Shown piece after piece: positions 54,201-61,561 of a stretch of DNA of 64,000 nucleotides. The DNA comes from Sphingobium sp. (GTDB lineage: Bacteria > Pseudomonadota > Alphaproteobacteria > Sphingomonadales > Sphingomonadaceae), in the NCBI GenBank assembly GCA_035196065.1, contig CP136575.1, positions 959,001-1,023,000 of the forward strand, written 5' to 3'. The stretch's first letter is position 1; each line of letters starts with the position of its first letter. Made by a program: the position numbers and the translations under genes. A model generated the notes under the pieces. It was not told the origin of the DNA. It was given only the letters and a program-made list of their open reading frames with translations, and did not search any database.

Positions 54201-54728
54201 GCCGATCCCTTCATGCCGATGTCCGGCGGTGATGGCGAGGAGCTTTGGCTGGGCGACTATCTGATCGTATCCGAGATGCGCGACACCATCGGTACTGAAC
54301 CCTCTAGCCATCTTGCTGACCAAATGGCTTCGGCCGTGCCCGAAGACCGGTTCGAGGACACGATCCGCGAGCCCGTTTCGATGGTCGAACGCGTCGAACC
54401 CCACTTAGCCCCGGCAACACTGGTCACCGATCTGACCAGTCCATTTGCGGCGCCGGCTGATCAATCGCTAATGCGTGCCGTTGATGCCAAGGTCAGCCTT
54501 CCGGTCGAACCCATCAGTGCGATCGTCACCAATGCGCTGGAAGGGCAGATGGTCGATTTGGATGCCCTGCTCGGGCCTCAGCAACTGTCTGAACCGTTGA
54601 CGCCGTTGCTCGACAACCAAGCGCTTGGCGAGATGGCGATGACCTCGCCAACGCTTTTCATTCCTGAATTCATGCAGGTCCAGATTGCTGCGCAGATGGA
54701 GCATTCCGCAGCGACCGGCCACGCCTGA
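45234..54728 (+). CDS. Giant type I-secreted adhesin (BapA-prefix, VCBS/DUF5801 repeats, vWA)
   Basis: A 3164-residue protein. It starts with a BapA-prefix-like domain (about 50-125, IPPDATRIVPVDGKIQLP and the PPANLAALLAG end), likely the outer-membrane retention module. Then come many Ig-like VCBS-type repeats (DGSYSYT and TVTDRDGDxxTATLTIxIxDDAP motifs, about 190-1550), DUF5801-like repeats (about 1555-2030), further VCBS repeats, a von Willebrand A domain with DFSDS MIDAS (about 2445-2655) and an EF-hand/dockerin-like calcium region (about 2765-2890, DLDGDGVEF and DRNGDGRIN). The last 200 residues are acidic and lack RTX nonapeptides. I chose the ATG at 45234 over GTG 45225 because GAGG is ten bases upstream. 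Function: surface attachment and biofilm matrix. Confidence 0.9.
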   Translation: MELKLSQAGNQNEGSREHSHGDVGAEAAHNMSKPSGKAVAAGVGPATTIPPDATRIVPVDGKIQLPAGTRLDAIRAVGADLVVTLPNGEVLVIVDGALRMPQIMIGTINIPPANLAALLAGQEPEPAAGAPQSSGGNFDEPVGDIGDSFGLGDLLPPTEFAFGTSEEREFIPAVADNEPEILIVTPDQPAGAISATASVSEAALPARGSEPAGSDPASTAETVSGTIQIIALDQPASVAVNGTIVTGVGQTITTPLGLITITSIAPGAVGYSYTLTDNSTNPAASDIVTITVTDRDGDVATGTLTLTVLDDAPVARADREDVAPNTYSAQTGNVITGQGTASGSAGADTQGADSATVTGIRSATAIAFSPSGAAIEGAYGRLLIQSDGSYSYTRNAGTPGGVADVFTYQLTDGDGDVAIATLTVNIADSGVGLLVPSAGDDGTRVDEAGLSERDGGTPGSRAGDGSDITVGAVLFDAPDGPATITINGVTLTGGDQEIELPTGILYISGLTNGSFEYVFVLTENVGASPAAQPVTITVTDRDGDSITATFDIEIIDDAPRAAADTDSVAAGTYGPATGNVITDTENDGGADVQGADGATVSAVAGAGGTAPPGVPLAGLYGVLTLNGDGSYSYIRNPGTSGGVVDTFTYTLRDGDGDISSATLTVSIRDSGVTVVVPSGAGDGQQVSEAGLPTGSDPGSGSATNNGSFTFTAADGPARVTIGGIEVIAVGQTFAGSYGTLTITSIDAGKIGYSYQLTVSAQGDAASDQFAIRVTDADGDGVNGSLKIDIIDDAPIAFDDVDLVDADEAGLFADGNVLTGAGGSDANASDGAADIQGADGAIVTDVAFGGNAGVLGGATAGSYGTLTLNSDGSYRYVLDAGHPDIVALDSNDSLIETFEYQITDADGDPAIATLTIAISGRDDGVIIRELNLDGVELSLNEANLADGSAPDPDALVRTGSFSIDAPDGLANLTIGGATVFDGGIVDGVTVTTDHGVLTITGFEPLFDANGDVVGGTIHYSYELTDNLLLHSGANDDVLTESFAIVVTDSDGTVASDSLDVAIGDDRPLAEADSGDIGEGQTLVADANAGLLANDIAGADETELIGVRAAAGNLTAAVSGGVGTAIAGLYGTLTVAADGSYSYASNPNVVPAAGGTDIFVYTLRDGDGDLSTTTLTITLDDSGLSASAVSATVSEAALSDGSDPDSEAETVAGDLNGHVAGGNGPYSFALTGDGIGKNGVLIINADGSYSYTLGSPITGLSANDGANIVAGADSFTYTVTDAFGNSTQNSITIDIIDDVPIARADSAIIIAEDAATLAGDLLANDTPGADGASLTSVVINGVTVAIAASGTTTHSNAFGTYSFDASGAWSFDPKPSSSASALDAGFSYTITDGDGDKATATQAISLVDGQDPRASTPITLTLDDQNLLEGSTPNVSPSFPLPVTSGTISFTAGSDPIVSIGFGDLAGLGGGLTWTFDSPTTIIGWYTDIPIVQLDLAVVGLTATVTATLLTNYPFHGDITADDLAAMGFAKIVATDSDGDVVVGQVNVAISDDVPSISGRTVAAGLLSVDETNLAQDATANFQALFNIVKGADQPATMAYSFAVNPVSGLVDVATGSSILLFASGNVVEGRVGDAAGAVVFRLTVDANGVATLDQMRAVAHPDAADPNDPVTMIAMRISLTATVTDSEGDTASATVDVGHTLVFRDDGPSIDVGATDGNAIVLTTQDADSIGLASDTATVSFAAAFSTDSLSYGADGAPNGATVSWAYALVLGAGAAATSLTSNGVPITLALVGGEIIGSAAGTPIFSVAVNAATAVVTLTQFGELDHPLPGASGAYAEQLLALPAGLIELRGTATIVDRDGDSISDSATIDLGGNIRFADDGPAISGGGNAPLLETDDSMLAVNASGSFAGLFSPALSFGADGPGTVAYELGVTAGPSGLVDSLSGEAVTLALVGGVIVGSTSTHEVFRISVDAAGVVTFDQSRAVRHTPDSGPDQSVSLSGSSLITLTAIATDGDGDTARATVDITGRFAIRDDAPQAVADSDNVARDGEIFADGNVLTGIGGVDTNGVDGVADSAGSDGGLRVTAIAYGSTVGALGSALAGNYGSITVAADGSYRYELDIADPDVIALKASETLAETFTYSITDTDGDISTATITITITGANDFPVARADTNWVLDGPSGSDPATSGNVLQDISHPGAPSGSFADVGDTDPDLEALTVSTAGTYVGIYGTLVIGGNGAYTYTLNEDNVAVNALDSGQSLSESFGYTVTDGALSVSSALTITVFGTNDAPTIGSSVARISEEGLPNANPDSAPNATLDTTDSGSFSGVLAIADVDTGETLTATLGNPGNVLSAGGVPVSWSGIGTGTLIGSVGGNEVIRVTLAANGAYSVTLSKAVDHADSLIEDLREFTVPVSVSDGTTTTTNASAIRIVIEDDAPRAFGESGSSTQPTQDVNSLFILDFSDSIDAGELDTMLDAVKNALTLLDNAALGQLNIKFVIFSSGSFASPNFTTAAAANAYLDSLNPVDGGTRPDTIGLNTNYTGAIQTALANWSAIPGASNQVFFLSDGNPNQQTQFGSGFPPAVVNSLLNATATAWNSYVDGNNVNVTVIGVDNNPLQPLNLQRLADVDVNSAPDNVPILVNSFSALVATLIAVVVPTQVGGDLDANDLYGADGGRLLSITIGAVTYIWDGGSTISLSSGGTISGTTLSNILTPMGGALTLNFATGQYSYQPPSPITVTATEVFNYSIVDTDGDRASAALSVTITAAAPPVVLDLDGDGVEFVSSAAGVRFDYDGDGHAELTAWVGPDDGLLVLDRNGDGRINEGSELVFAEKGLTDLQGLAANYDSNGDGQFNGSDAEFSSFGVWRDANGNGVTDPGELQTLTEAGIVSIGLVSDSRGYVTAEGQVIVRGEALYLRSDGSTARLADAAFATNLANDAQRALLSGSTAMSAALVAAGLVAALPLAAADVEQAPPSDISVIGVAQAIEAVEADPFMPMSGGDGEELWLGDYLIVSEMRDTIGTEPSSHLADQMASAVPEDRFEDTIREPVSMVERVEPHLAPATLVTDLTSPFAAPADQSLMRAVDAKVSLPVEPISAIVTNALEGQMVDLDALLGPQQLSEPLTPLLDNQALGEMAMTSPTLFIPEFMQVQIAAQMEHSAATGHA

Positions 54729-54786
54729 ATAAAACCGGCCTCGTCCTTCACACCCGTGGGCGAGGTAAGAAAAAAGGGGAAAGACT

Positions 54787-56184
54787 ATGCAGAGACTGAC
54801 ATTTCGCCATGCGTTGCTGATCGCTACCGCACTCATCGTGGCCCCGCGGCAGGCCCGCAGCGAACAGATCGACCTCAAGGCTGCCGTCGAAGCAGCAATG
54901 CAAACGCACCCTGAAATCAACCAAGCGGTCGAAAACAAGGATGCCATCGAATTTGAGCGCGAACAGGCGCAGGGTCTTTTCTATCCGCAAATTTCGGTCG
55001 AAGGCTCGGCTGGAGTCCGCCGGCTTGAAAATGCAACGCGCCGTTCCCTGAATATTGCCGATCAGGAACTCTATCCGATGGAGGCGGGCCTGCGCGTCCA
55101 GCAAATCATCTATGATGGGGGAAGCCGGCGTAGCGAACTGAAATATCAGGCCTCGCGAACCGATGGTGCCGCCTTTCGGGTGGAGGAACGAGCGCAATTT
55201 GTCGCCCTGCAGGTTTCTCGCCAATATCTTGATTTCCTGTTGCAGCAACGGATCGTGGCTGCGTCGGAGGACAATATCGCTTTCCATTCCAAGCTGGTCG
55301 ATGATCTGAAACAGGGTGTTGCCAAAGGTTCGATCAGCGTCGCCGACCAGCAACAGGCCGAGGAGCGGCTGCAGTCCGCACGTACACGGTTGATTGAGGC
55401 GAACCAAGATATGGTCAATACCTCCGCCTCTTTCCGCACATTGACCGGCATGGAACTGGTCGATGGCGCAACGCTGCCGCCGTCGCTGGCGGACAATATT
55501 CCTCCCAGCCTTGAAGATTCGATTGCCCGCAGTCGCGAGCAGAATCCGCGCGTGCGTGAGGCACGTGCCGATGTCGATGCAGCCTATGCAATGGTTGCGA
55601 AAGCCAAAGCGGATTCGCAACCGACCATGTCATTCGAAGGCAGCGCCCGCGTCGGGGACGATATCGATGGTTTCCGTGGCGAAACCAACGACCTTCAGGC
55701 TGGCCTTGTCGTTCGCTGGGATGTTTTCAATGGCGGTTTAAAGCGCGCAAAAATCCAAGAGATGTACCGACGCGAGCGCGAAGCCCGTTTCCGTCTCGAC
55801 CAGATGACGCGCGAGGCAGAGGAAGATGTGCGGGTTTCTTGGAATGCGTGGGATGCGCAGGGCAAGCTGGTGAAGGAACTGGATCAGCAGGCACAAATTT
55901 CTGATGAATTGCTGCGTTCATATCGCGCGCAGTTCAATGTCGGCCGCCGCTCGCTGCTCGACGTGCTTGATGCCCAGAACACCCGTTACAATGTGCAGGT
56001 GCGCGCTGAAACTGCCCGTTTCGCGCAGTTTTTCGCCGAGTTCAAAGTGCTAGCTGCATTGGACGGTTTGTTGCAGGCGATGCAGGTCAATCCGCCCAGC
56101 GCTGCTCAGGCCAGTGCGCGAACACGGTTCAAGGTGGATAATGCGCCGCTGACCGACAGCCCGTCTATGCGGGAACCGAAATGA
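54787..56184 (+). CDS. TolC-family outer membrane protein (LapE-like)
   Basis: The 465-residue duct protein has a signal peptide (about 24 residues) and TolC repeats: DLKAAVEAAMQTHPEINQAVENKDAIEFEREQAQG near the start and the closing RRSLLDVLDAQNTRYNVQVR. It is similar in layout to LapE/AggA of adhesin exporters. It follows the adhesin by 58 bases, with AAGGGGAAAG upstream, and overlaps the ABC gene by ATGA. It forms the outer membrane channel for the adhesin. Confidence 0.92.
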   Translation: MQRLTFRHALLIATALIVAPRQARSEQIDLKAAVEAAMQTHPEINQAVENKDAIEFEREQAQGLFYPQISVEGSAGVRRLENATRRSLNIADQELYPMEAGLRVQQIIYDGGSRRSELKYQASRTDGAAFRVEERAQFVALQVSRQYLDFLLQQRIVAASEDNIAFHSKLVDDLKQGVAKGSISVADQQQAEERLQSARTRLIEANQDMVNTSASFRTLTGMELVDGATLPPSLADNIPPSLEDSIARSREQNPRVREARADVDAAYAMVAKAKADSQPTMSFEGSARVGDDIDGFRGETNDLQAGLVVRWDVFNGGLKRAKIQEMYRREREARFRLDQMTREAEEDVRVSWNAWDAQGKLVKELDQQAQISDELLRSYRAQFNVGRRSLLDVLDAQNTRYNVQVRAETARFAQFFAEFKVLAALDGLLQAMQVNPPSAAQASARTRFKVDNAPLTDSPSMREPK

Positions 56185-58367
56185 CCGCGCCCGGCCGGAA
56201 ACCGCAAGCGCGGGGCTGGGCCGGGCCTGACCCCGCACTCGATTTCGATGTCTGGAACGCGCATGTGCCACAGGATGATGAACTGCTCGCCTGTGTCGCG
56301 CAACTTGCCGCCATTTTCGAACGTCCCTTTGTCCCGGCAAGGGTGACCCGCGGACTGGCGCTCGACGAACAGGGGTTTGTCCCGCTTGACCAGATCGACC
56401 AGGCATTGGACCGGTTGGGACTGCGCTGTGAAGTTACCAATCGCCCGGTCAGTGACTGGAACCGGCATGATGTCCCGGCGCTGCTTGTGCTGGGCAACGG
56501 GCGGCCGGTCCTGCTCAACGCGGTGGACGAGGACAACTGGACAATTTGGCTGCCCGGAACCGCGATGAATGTTGCGATGCCGCGCCAGCGTATCGAGGGA
56601 ATGGCGCCAGGAGCGACGTTGATCATCCGAAATGATCCTGCGCGTGAAATGGCGCGCGAGCGGCCCTGGGATCTGGCCCACAAAAATCACTGGTTCTGGA
56701 GCGAGGTTTGGAAGGAGCGCGATCAGGTCAAATATATTGTGCTCGCGTCGCTGCTGATCAACATGGTCGCCTTCGCATTGCCGTTGTTCACGATGAACGT
56801 CTATGATCGGATCATCCCGAACAAGGCGGTAACCAGCCTTTGGGTGATGGCGCTGGGCGTCGCATTTGCCATTTCGGTTGAGTATAGTCTGCGGCTTGCG
56901 CGCACCAGCCTGATCGACGAAGTTGGACGCGCGGTCGATGCGCGCCTGTCGCAAAGGCTGCTCGACAAGGTGCTGAACCTGCCGCTGGCGACCCAGCGCG
57001 GGAGCACTGGGGCACTTGCGCGGCGCGTGACCGAATATGAACAGGTACGCGATTTTTTCACGTCGACCACAGTCGTTCTCATCACCGACATATTTTTCTT
57101 GTTCGTTTTTGTTGCGCTGATTGCGTTTCTCGGCGGCTGGCTCGCGCTTATTCCGGTCGTTGCAATGGCGGTGATGTTTGCTGCGGGCTGGGTTCTACAG
57201 CGCAAGATGGGCGATTCGATCGCCGATGCGCAAGTAGACGCGAGCCTTTTGCAGACGACGCTATTCGAGGCGATTGGCAGTCTCGAAACCGTGAAGGCGT
57301 GCCGTGCAGAGGGGCGCATGCTCGGCAAGTGGCGGCGCTATGCGGCTTCGAATGCACATACGCAGGAAGAGTTGCGCGGGCTTACAGCCAAGGCTGTGAA
57401 CCTTGCCACTCTGTGCCAGCAGGGCACCAATGTGGCGTTGGTTATCGGCGGTTTTTACCTTTTCAGTGCCGGCAGCATTTCGATGGGTGCAATTATCGCC
57501 ATTGTCATGCTGGCCAGCCGTTCGCTTGCGCCTGTAGGGCAGCTCGCCTTCCTCATGACACGCGGCCGGCAGGCCTTTGTCACCCTTGGAAGCCTTCAGA
57601 CATTGATGGATCAGGCCGATGAGCGCGACAAGGGTAGCCACTCGATCGTGCATGCGATCAGGCAAGGCCATATGCAGCTAGACCATGTTGGCTTCGCCTA
57701 TCCCGAAGCTGGTGGGGAGTCGCTCAGCGAGATTTCTCTGATGATTGCGCCCGGAGAGCGCATCGGCATCATCGGCCGTGTCGCCTCGGGCAAATCGACG
57801 CTCGGCCGACTGATATGCGGCCTTTATGAACCGACCGCAGGCAGCTACCGGATTGATGGCCTCGACAGCCGCCAGCACCAGCCGCACGACATGCGCGCCC
57901 AGTTGCGCTTTGTCGGGCAGGATGCCGAGTTGTTCAGCGGCACGATCCGTGAAAACCTGCTGATCGGTTCCGAAAATGCCGGCGACGGCGAGATTGCCCT
58001 GGCGATCGAACAATCTGGCGTGGGTGCATTTCTGGGCAAGGATGCGAACGGTTTCGATTTCCACATTGGTGAACGCGGATCGCGGCTTTCGGGCGGGCAG
58101 CGCAGTTTTCTGGTGCTGGCCCGGGCGCTGGTTGAGCCTGCGCGGCTGCTGTTCCTTGATGAACCCACCGGCGCCATGGACAGCCATAGCGAGAAGCATT
58201 TTGTCGATCATTTGCGCGGTTCGCTTGCGCCGCAACAAACGCTGATCATTGCGACGCATCGCATGGCGGTGCTCGAACTGGTCGACCGGCTGATCGTGAT
58301 GGATAAGGGGCGTATTGTCGCCGACGGTCCACGCGACCAGATTCTTGCCAAAGCCGGTCTGTCATGA
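56181..58367 (+). CDS. Type I secretion ABC transporter, LapB-like with degenerate C39 domain
   Basis: A 728-residue exporter with an N-terminal C39-like domain (about 25-160) that lacks the catalytic Cys of active C39 peptidases (it has DDELLACVAQLA), as in LapB-type adhesin and RTX exporters. Then six membrane helices (about 180-460) and an ATPase with Walker A GRVASGKSTLG (about 533-543), signature LSGGQRSFLVLARAL and Walker B LLFLDEPTGAMD. Coupled by ATGA on both sides. It probably exports the 3164-residue adhesin. Confidence 0.94.
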   Translation: MTAPGRKPQARGWAGPDPALDFDVWNAHVPQDDELLACVAQLAAIFERPFVPARVTRGLALDEQGFVPLDQIDQALDRLGLRCEVTNRPVSDWNRHDVPALLVLGNGRPVLLNAVDEDNWTIWLPGTAMNVAMPRQRIEGMAPGATLIIRNDPAREMARERPWDLAHKNHWFWSEVWKERDQVKYIVLASLLINMVAFALPLFTMNVYDRIIPNKAVTSLWVMALGVAFAISVEYSLRLARTSLIDEVGRAVDARLSQRLLDKVLNLPLATQRGSTGALARRVTEYEQVRDFFTSTTVVLITDIFFLFVFVALIAFLGGWLALIPVVAMAVMFAAGWVLQRKMGDSIADAQVDASLLQTTLFEAIGSLETVKACRAEGRMLGKWRRYAASNAHTQEELRGLTAKAVNLATLCQQGTNVALVIGGFYLFSAGSISMGAIIAIVMLASRSLAPVGQLAFLMTRGRQAFVTLGSLQTLMDQADERDKGSHSIVHAIRQGHMQLDHVGFAYPEAGGESLSEISLMIAPGERIGIIGRVASGKSTLGRLICGLYEPTAGSYRIDGLDSRQHQPHDMRAQLRFVGQDAELFSGTIRENLLIGSENAGDGEIALAIEQSGVGAFLGKDANGFDFHIGERGSRLSGGQRSFLVLARALVEPARLLFLDEPTGAMDSHSEKHFVDHLRGSLAPQQTLIIATHRMAVLELVDRLIVMDKGRIVADGPRDQILAKAGLS

Positions 58368-59449
58368 CGGCGGCCGCGCTTCCCGTCAGCCGGCCTTTGG
58401 GCCTTGCGATCTTCGGTGACCGGACTGCCCGGAAACTGACCATGATTTTTGTGCTGGTGACCATGCTGACATCGGAAACGCTATGGGCACATTTCTTGAA
58501 ACTTGTGGGTGCCGAAGACACATTTCTGGCGGAGCCCGTTCCTCCGTCCGCCTATTCAGACCGCGAAATTGCGCAGCTTGTAAGGTTGACCGAAAGCCCC
58601 AATCAGTTCGCAGATCTCTCTGCTGACGAGGCACAAGAACGCAATGAGGCCATCCCCTTTGTCGAAGTGCCGGCCGTCGGGGCCAAGCCGTTTCGCGCGC
58701 TCAGCCTTGAAAGCGGTACCGGGCTGACCGCGCTGCGCTGCCTGACACAGGCAGTCTATTATGAGGCGGCTTATGAGCCACTCCAAGGCCGCCGTGCCGT
58801 GGCGCAAGTGGTTTTGAACCGGATGCGCCATTCGGCCTTCCCCAAATCGGTGTGCGGGGTTGTCTATGAAGGCGTCAATCGCCCGGTCTGCCAGTTCAGT
58901 TTCACATGCGACGGATCGTTGAAACGCAAGCCAAGTGCAGCGGCCTGGCGTGAGGCGGAGGAAGTTGCCGCAGCGGCCCTCGCCGGATATGTGGAACGCT
59001 CAGTCGGCCTCGCGACCCATTATCATGCCAATTATGTGTCGCCTTACTGGGCGCCCAAACTTGCCAAGATCAGCAAGATCGGGGCGCATATATTCTACCG
59101 ATGGCCCGGCAAATGGGGGATGCCGTCCGCCTTTTCCGGTTTGTATTCGGGGAATGAGGCGATCCCTCATATTCTTCCGCGTGCGTTCCTTTCGGCGAAG
59201 GGAGCAACTGGCGCGTCTGTTGTTGAATATGAAGCCGAGGAGGCCGCCCGCGCCTATGTCGCATCGCGCCTTCCGGCCGGCCTCATGCCGGAAAGTCGCG
59301 CCGACAATGATGTGGGCGGGCGCCTCGACATCTCAAAGGGCTGGGCTGCGTCGATCCCTGAACCCGAAGACACATATCATTCATCCCGTGCAATTGCCCG
59401 GCAGCAGGCTGGCGCGTTTGAAATTTCAGAAAAAGGAGGCGGCTCATGA
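58364..59449 (+). CDS. SleB-type cell wall hydrolase inside T1SS operon
   Basis: A 361-residue protein with an N-terminal membrane segment (about 25-48) and a Hydrolase_2 (SleB/CwlJ) domain (about 120-240): ALRCLTQAVYYEAAYEPLQGRRAVAQVVLNRM, SVCGVVYEG and CQFSFTCDG. SleB-type enzymes are lytic transglycosylases acting on peptidoglycan. It lies between the ABC gene and the HlyD gene with four-base overlaps, so it is an integral part of the operon. The C-terminal 120 residues are not recognised. Local wall opening for the exporter is inference. Confidence 0.85.
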   Translation: MTAAALPVSRPLGLAIFGDRTARKLTMIFVLVTMLTSETLWAHFLKLVGAEDTFLAEPVPPSAYSDREIAQLVRLTESPNQFADLSADEAQERNEAIPFVEVPAVGAKPFRALSLESGTGLTALRCLTQAVYYEAAYEPLQGRRAVAQVVLNRMRHSAFPKSVCGVVYEGVNRPVCQFSFTCDGSLKRKPSAAAWREAEEVAAAALAGYVERSVGLATHYHANYVSPYWAPKLAKISKIGAHIFYRWPGKWGMPSAFSGLYSGNEAIPHILPRAFLSAKGATGASVVEYEAEEAARAYVASRLPAGLMPESRADNDVGGRLDISKGWAASIPEPEDTYHSSRAIARQQAGAFEISEKGGGS

Positions 59450-60714
59450 TCAGGACGAAACCTTATATCGGTGCGCGGCGTATCATCCTTGCATCGGGCG
59501 TTGCCATGTTCGTCTTTGTCAGTTGGGCGAGCTTCGCCCGTGTGGATGAGGTGACGCGGGGGCAGGGCAGGGTGATCCCGTCAAGCAAAGCCCAGATCGT
59601 CCAGTCTGCCGAGCCGGCAACCATCCGCGATATTGTCGTTCGACCTGGGCAAGCGGTGCGCAAGGGGCAATTGCTGGTACGGCTCGACGATACCGAATCG
59701 TCTGCGCAACTCGGCCAGATAGAGGCGGAAAATCGTTCATTAGAGGCACGGGCTGCACGGCTCTCGCGCGAGGGCACGGGCGGCATGGGGAACGCGGATT
59801 GCGCCACCAACCCGACAGCGGCCTGCAGCGAAGAGGCTGCGCTCCAGTCTGTTCGCGCGGCGGCACAGCGTAGCCGGCAGGCGGCACTGAGTGCTGCGAT
59901 CGAACAGCGCCGCCGCGACTATGGCGAGGCGCAGGCAACCGTTGCCTCGCTGCAGTCGAGCCTGAAAATCGCGCAAGAACAGGTCAGCATGATCGAGCCG
60001 CTTGCGGCCCAGTCAATTGTCCCCAAGACCGAGTTGATGAACGCACAGCGCGAGGCGACTGAACTGCGCGGAAAATTGGCAGCAGCGCAGCAGGCGGTGT
60101 CACGCGCGCAGGCAGGGATTAGTGAAGCCCAGGCGCAATCGTCCGAGGCAGGTCTGCAATTCCGGCAGGAAGCCTTGAACGAGCGGAGCCAATTGGTCGC
60201 CAAGATGGCTGTGAACAGCGAATCGCTGCGCGGTGCAACGGGCCGATTGCAGCGCAGCGAGATACGCTCGCCGGTTAACGGCATCGTCAATGATGTGCAG
60301 GTTACCACTGTCGGGGGTTTTCTGCAGGCCGGCCAGAAGATCATGCAGGTGGTGCCGCTTGGCGATAAACTGCTGGTCGAAGCCCGCGTTTCGCCAAAGG
60401 ATATTGCCTTCATCAAGGTGAATGACCGAGCGAACGTCAAGGTTACCGCTTATGACTTCGCGGTCTATGGCGGGCTCTCCGGCAAGGTTGTACAGATTTC
60501 TGCTGACAGCATTTATGACGAGGCTGCCAAGGAAAGTTATTTCAGCGTCGTCGTGCAGACCGATCGCTCCTACCTTGCCAGTGGCGCACGCCGGTTACCG
60601 ATTAGCCCGGGCATGATCTGCGATGTCGAGATCGTCACCGGCAAGAAGACTATCTTGAGCTATTTGCTGAAGCCGCTGATCCGTGCTCGCTCCGAAGCGC
60701 TGAACGAGCGCTGA
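59446..60714 (+). CDS. HlyD/LapC-type periplasmic adaptor
   Basis: The 422-residue protein has one membrane helix (about 12-30), the lipoyl half-motif (RDIVVRPGQAVRKGQLLVRLDD, about 60-85), a long coiled coil (about 90-275) and the C-terminal HlyD domain (RSPVNGIVNDVQVTTVGGFLQAG, about 280-302; ends ILSYLLKPLIRARSEALNER). It links the LapB-like ABC protein to TolC. It is the last gene of the adhesin operon and is followed by a terminator hairpin. Confidence 0.93.
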   Translation: MIRTKPYIGARRIILASGVAMFVFVSWASFARVDEVTRGQGRVIPSSKAQIVQSAEPATIRDIVVRPGQAVRKGQLLVRLDDTESSAQLGQIEAENRSLEARAARLSREGTGGMGNADCATNPTAACSEEAALQSVRAAAQRSRQAALSAAIEQRRRDYGEAQATVASLQSSLKIAQEQVSMIEPLAAQSIVPKTELMNAQREATELRGKLAAAQQAVSRAQAGISEAQAQSSEAGLQFRQEALNERSQLVAKMAVNSESLRGATGRLQRSEIRSPVNGIVNDVQVTTVGGFLQAGQKIMQVVPLGDKLLVEARVSPKDIAFIKVNDRANVKVTAYDFAVYGGLSGKVVQISADSIYDEAAKESYFSVVVQTDRSYLASGARRLPISPGMICDVEIVTGKKTILSYLLKPLIRARSEALNER

Positions 60715-60757
60715 CCTGTCGAAAACCTGCCGGTCGCCTTGATTCTGAAACAAGTTT

Positions 60758-60795
60758 GCCCCCGTCTGCATTCTGGCCGACGGGGGCATCTGTTT
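60758..60795. terminator. Terminator between convergent genes
   Basis: GCCCCCGTC (60758-60766) pairs with GACGGGGGC (60779-60787), followed by ATCTGTTTT. It lies between the HlyD gene and the convergent LuxR-type regulator and could serve both. Confidence 0.75.
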
Positions 60796-60820
60796 TGAAC
60801 TATGGTTGCTGCAACCTGTG

Positions 60821-61561
60821 TCAGGCTGCCTGACCGTAATTGGGTGATGGGCGAATTTCGGCCAACATAGGAAGTGTGGCCGCGCCGGCAGACTGCATGG
60901 GTGCAGAGACACTGTGCTTGACTGCCCAAGTCGCCGCCTGTGTGCGGTTCTCGACGCCCAGCTTGCGCAGGATCGCTTTTACATGAACCTTCACGGTTGC
61001 TTCGCAGATATCGAATTTGCGGGCGATTACCTTGTTCGCCATGCCGCCCATGATGCTTTCCAATATATCGATTTCGCGCGCCGACAGGCCAGCATCGGAG
61101 GCGTTGCCACGCCAGTCGCCAGTTTCGGATGAAGGCACACAGCTTCCGAGATCATCGGCCAATTGTGACGGGAAAACTTTCTCGCCGAGTGCGACCAGAC
61201 TGATCGATTCAATCAGGGGTTCGCAAGAGATTTCCTTGATGATGACCGCGTCGACACCAATTTGGAAGGCCAGCGCAACATTTTCGAATTCATATTTCTC
61301 TGCGAGCAGAACGAGCCTTGCATCACAGGGGCGCGCAGTGAGTAACCGGCAAGCTTCCAAGCTTTCCTCGATTGAACTGTAATCGATCACCACCACATGG
61401 GCATCGGCATTATCCGGTGCCTTACTTGCCAGCTGGCTCATTATAGCCGCATCGCTCAGCGAATTTTTGATAATGAAGTTTTCACTCGAGAGAATCTTGC
61501 GAAGCCCCTCGCGTGCTATTTCGTTTTTTCCCAACAAGGAAATATGAACAGTTTTTAGCAT
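60821..61561 (-). CDS. NarL-type response regulator with atypical receiver
   Basis: A 246-residue protein: receiver-like domain (about 1-125) and LuxR/GerE HTH (about 165-230, GLSAREIDILESIMGGMANKVIARKFDICEATVKVHVKAILRKLGV). In the receiver the phospho-acceptor Asp (D60 in VVVIDYSS) is present, but the acidic pair after strand 1 is replaced (LLGKNEI), so Mg-dependent phosphorylation is doubtful. I chose the ATG at 61561 with AGGG upstream; the frame to 61612 is not needed. It is convergent to the adhesin operon and is a candidate regulator of it. No sensor kinase is nearby. Confidence 0.85.
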   Translation of the reverse strand: MLKTVHISLLGKNEIAREGLRKILSSENFIIKNSLSDAAIMSQLASKAPDNADAHVVVIDYSSIEESLEACRLLTARPCDARLVLLAEKYEFENVALAFQIGVDAVIIKEISCEPLIESISLVALGEKVFPSQLADDLGSCVPSSETGDWRGNASDAGLSAREIDILESIMGGMANKVIARKFDICEATVKVHVKAILRKLGVENRTQAATWAVKHSVSAPMQSAGAATLPMLAEIRPSPNYGQAA

